From Allodiplogaster sudhausi (Eukaryota > Nematoda > Chromadorea > Rhabditida > Diplogasteridae): 64,000 bases of DNA. Positions 62,182-64,000 of the stretch are shown one piece after another. The translations under genes were made by a program, and so were the position numbers. Location of the stretch: the NCBI GenBank assembly GCA_945643635.1, contig CALZFC010000009.1:3287501-3351500 (forward strand), in the 5' to 3' direction. Each line of letters begins with the position of its first letter. Position 1 is the stretch's first letter. The notes under the pieces were generated by a model. It searched no databases, was not told the DNA's origin, and was given only the letters and a program-made list of their open reading frames with translations.

Positions 62182-64000
62182 TTAAATGGGCGATAGGGAG
62201 GCGCTGATGCTTGCTGTTTCAGTGTTTCTGCGCAGATTTTCAGGGGTTATGTCGTGGTTTGTTTCCTTCGTTGAACTCTTCGAGCGTGTTGAATTAGCTG
62301 ACAAGGAAGAGTCCTTTCTGGTTTCCTCTTCAACGGCTGTCAGGAGACGCGAACGAGGAAGATCATTCATTAACGAAGAACTATCCTCAAGATTCACGGC
62401 GTCTTTTCCATTCAACGCTTCCACCAGCAGTATCTTACTGTTAATCAGTACCCGTTAAAACCATACCTTATCTGCCCACATCAGCAAGCATAACATTTTC
62501 CTGCATGTCAGCCAGGACTTGCATACAAATTGCACTAGTAAAACAAATGTTGAATGTGTTGTACTCTGAGTCGGAAGAAGCCACTGCGATCTCAATCATT
62601 GCGTGGAACGGATCACGACAAATTGGACATTTAGGATCCTGCAAAGTGCAAGAATTAGTTTGAATAGCAGAACCGGCATGATGTACACATGTATGTACAT
62701 AAACAGCTCCTGCAAATTACCTCATGAATAAGTCGCTTTCCACATACATCGCAAACACACAAATGTCTGCAGGGAAGAGCAACTGTAGATCGCTACAAAT
62801 TGAAAATAGTGCTGCAACATCTTGTGGTATGAATTCAAGAAATTTCTGATAGAAAATCCACCTTTAGATCTTCTAAACAAATAACACACTTGTAGTCCAG
62901 AGGCTTGCCATTTGCGTCTCTGTTTTCAATTCCGAAAATTTCCTAAAGTATGCTAAAGAGAAGTGTGAAGCACAATTGAATTATGACTGGAAAGCTCTTG
63001 CCTCTTGCAGAAAAATTGATCCAGGCAAATGAATTCGTTGTCTGAGAGGCCTAATGTTCCATGGATTCATCTCAGCATGCGAAACCTGCAAATTGGGGGT
63101 GGGGGAGGGGGTTGTGACTATCACTATTCATGCGAAATTATTTTGTGCACTGATATGAGCGTAAAAACTATCTTGCGAGCCTCAATGATTGCAGCTGTAG
63201 TTTGCATCTGATTACCTTCTTCGGTACCAATGGTAATTAGGATTGGAACGTATTCATTATCAGCACGTTGCAGCTGTAATTTTCCATTAACTAAATACGA
63301 AGAAGCAGCTATAGTATGTCAAACATCAGCGAAGTCCATTTGCGTTAGGGGAATCTCAAAAGCAGTGAAGATGCATGTGTTGCCGGCTTCGAATGGAAAG
63401 ATTTCAGATGAGCGGCCTTGCCACTTGTCTTGGAAGGTTAGTCTAGAAAAAGAGATAAAATAGAATACGAATATGAGCCAAGGCTCCGTACCTGAAAGGA
63501 GCTTCCTCATTGGCATGAAAATGAATCTGGATCCAGCCGGCAACGTCAGCATCAAATATGAATTCGATCCGATAGATCCCTTCTCGTTTATCGGAAGACC
63601 CTTTTGTATCTTTAGCTCTAAATGAATGATGACAAATTTGAGGTGAGTCCTTCCTTTCACTCGCTGATTTAATCATTTTCAGTGATTCTCGTCTAATGTG
63701 AACAAGCAGATTGAGGGGGACGATCGCTTCACTCGGGCTGATGCCTCCAGTGATTGGCGCCTGAAAGAAGCAATGCAGTCGAGAATGCAGAGACAGTAGA
63801 CAGTCTTCTGACCTGGCCGGGCGTTGACCCAAGGAAATCTAGATTTGCATTGTCTCCAAAGAGGAAGCTTTCCGGCTGAGTCTCCTTCCGTCTGCCTCCG
63901 ATGATGCAATTCTTGCCAAAGTAGGGAACTGCATTTTGGCAACAAAGTTTTATTAGTCATGTACATATATTTAGCGATTGAACATATTACCCTTGGCCGA
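62182..64000 (-). CDS. mahogunin-type RING E3 ligase, MGRN1/RNF157-like (5' part outside window)
   Basis: Ten exons are visible, reading in from the right edge: 64000-63991 (partial), 63928-63813, 63760-63492, 63442-63324, 63290-63169, 63085-63002, 62942-62862, 62792-62721, 62638-62480, 62433-62182 (about 427 aa). Family landmarks occur in order: FLFGDNANLDFLGS, VHIRRESLKM, YRIEFIFDADVAG, HFHANEEAPF, EYVPILITI, RPLRQRI, LQEEIFGIEN, then a RING with CVICL, LPCRHLCVCDVC and CPICRDPF. After the RING comes LLVEALNG, matching the SLLEALNG motif of MGRN1. MGRN1-type enzymes ubiquitinate endosomal-sorting components such as TSG101 and membrane receptors. The intron after 63002 uses a GC donor (CAAGAG then gcaaga). 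The 63324/63290 junction lacks a canonical donor in the required phase. The C-terminus is Ser/Thr/Glu-rich. Confidence 0.88.

Overview
The window is eukaryotic nuclear DNA from a small-genome invertebrate, most likely a nematode. Introns are short (often 45-130 nt) with loose donors (gtatg, gttag, gttcg) and acceptors (tttcag, tttag, ttgcag). Several start codons lie 16-38 nt downstream of a strong AG acceptor that has no obvious upstream exon, as expected for spliced-leader trans-splicing. The gene families are animal ones. Many intergenic and intronic stretches are pyrimidine/purine (CT)n/(GA)n tracts, which create most of the spurious open frames. Genus cannot be fixed from sequence; a diplogastrid-like or other compact nematode is only a guess.

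I rebuilt the genes by hand from exon phases. In order: 1-6.1 kb CT-rich non-coding; 6.1-9.0 kb (+) a GPI-anchor-type adhesion protein with three Ig domains and one FN3 domain; 10.6-12.5 kb (-) a tiny single-pass membrane protein with LPSY and PPSY motifs; 14.1-15.8 kb (-) an unrecognised multi-pass membrane protein; 16.9-19.9 kb (-) an SLC5 sodium/solute symporter; 23.0-27.5 kb (+) an SLC7 amino-acid transporter light chain; 29.0-33.8 kb (+) a Cys-rich and Thr/Pro-rich mucin-like protein; 36.9-38.6 kb (-) an LAPTM-like four-TM protein; 46.3-49.3 kb (-) a longin-type protein resembling the HPS1/MON1 superfamily; 50.5-54.6 kb (-) an alpha-arrestin; 56.5-59.0 kb (+) a KCTD2/5/17 BTB adaptor; 62.2-64.0 kb (-) the 3' part of a mahogunin (MGRN1/RNF157) RING E3 ligase.

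Two large foldback elements occupy intergenic space: a TTAA-bounded nested palindrome at 34.8-36.9 kb and a TA-bounded, CAGT-ended, nearly perfect palindrome at 43.3-45.1 kb, with a HARBI1-like transposase fragment 42 bp beyond it.

The genes do not form one pathway, but several belong to membrane-protein trafficking and ubiquitin systems: arrestin adaptor, PY-motif membrane protein, LAPTM-like lysosomal protein, HPS1/MON1-like longin protein, KCTD adaptor and MGRN1-type ligase. The clustering may be chance. Exon borders were placed by eye with phase checks; single-base errors in coordinates are possible.
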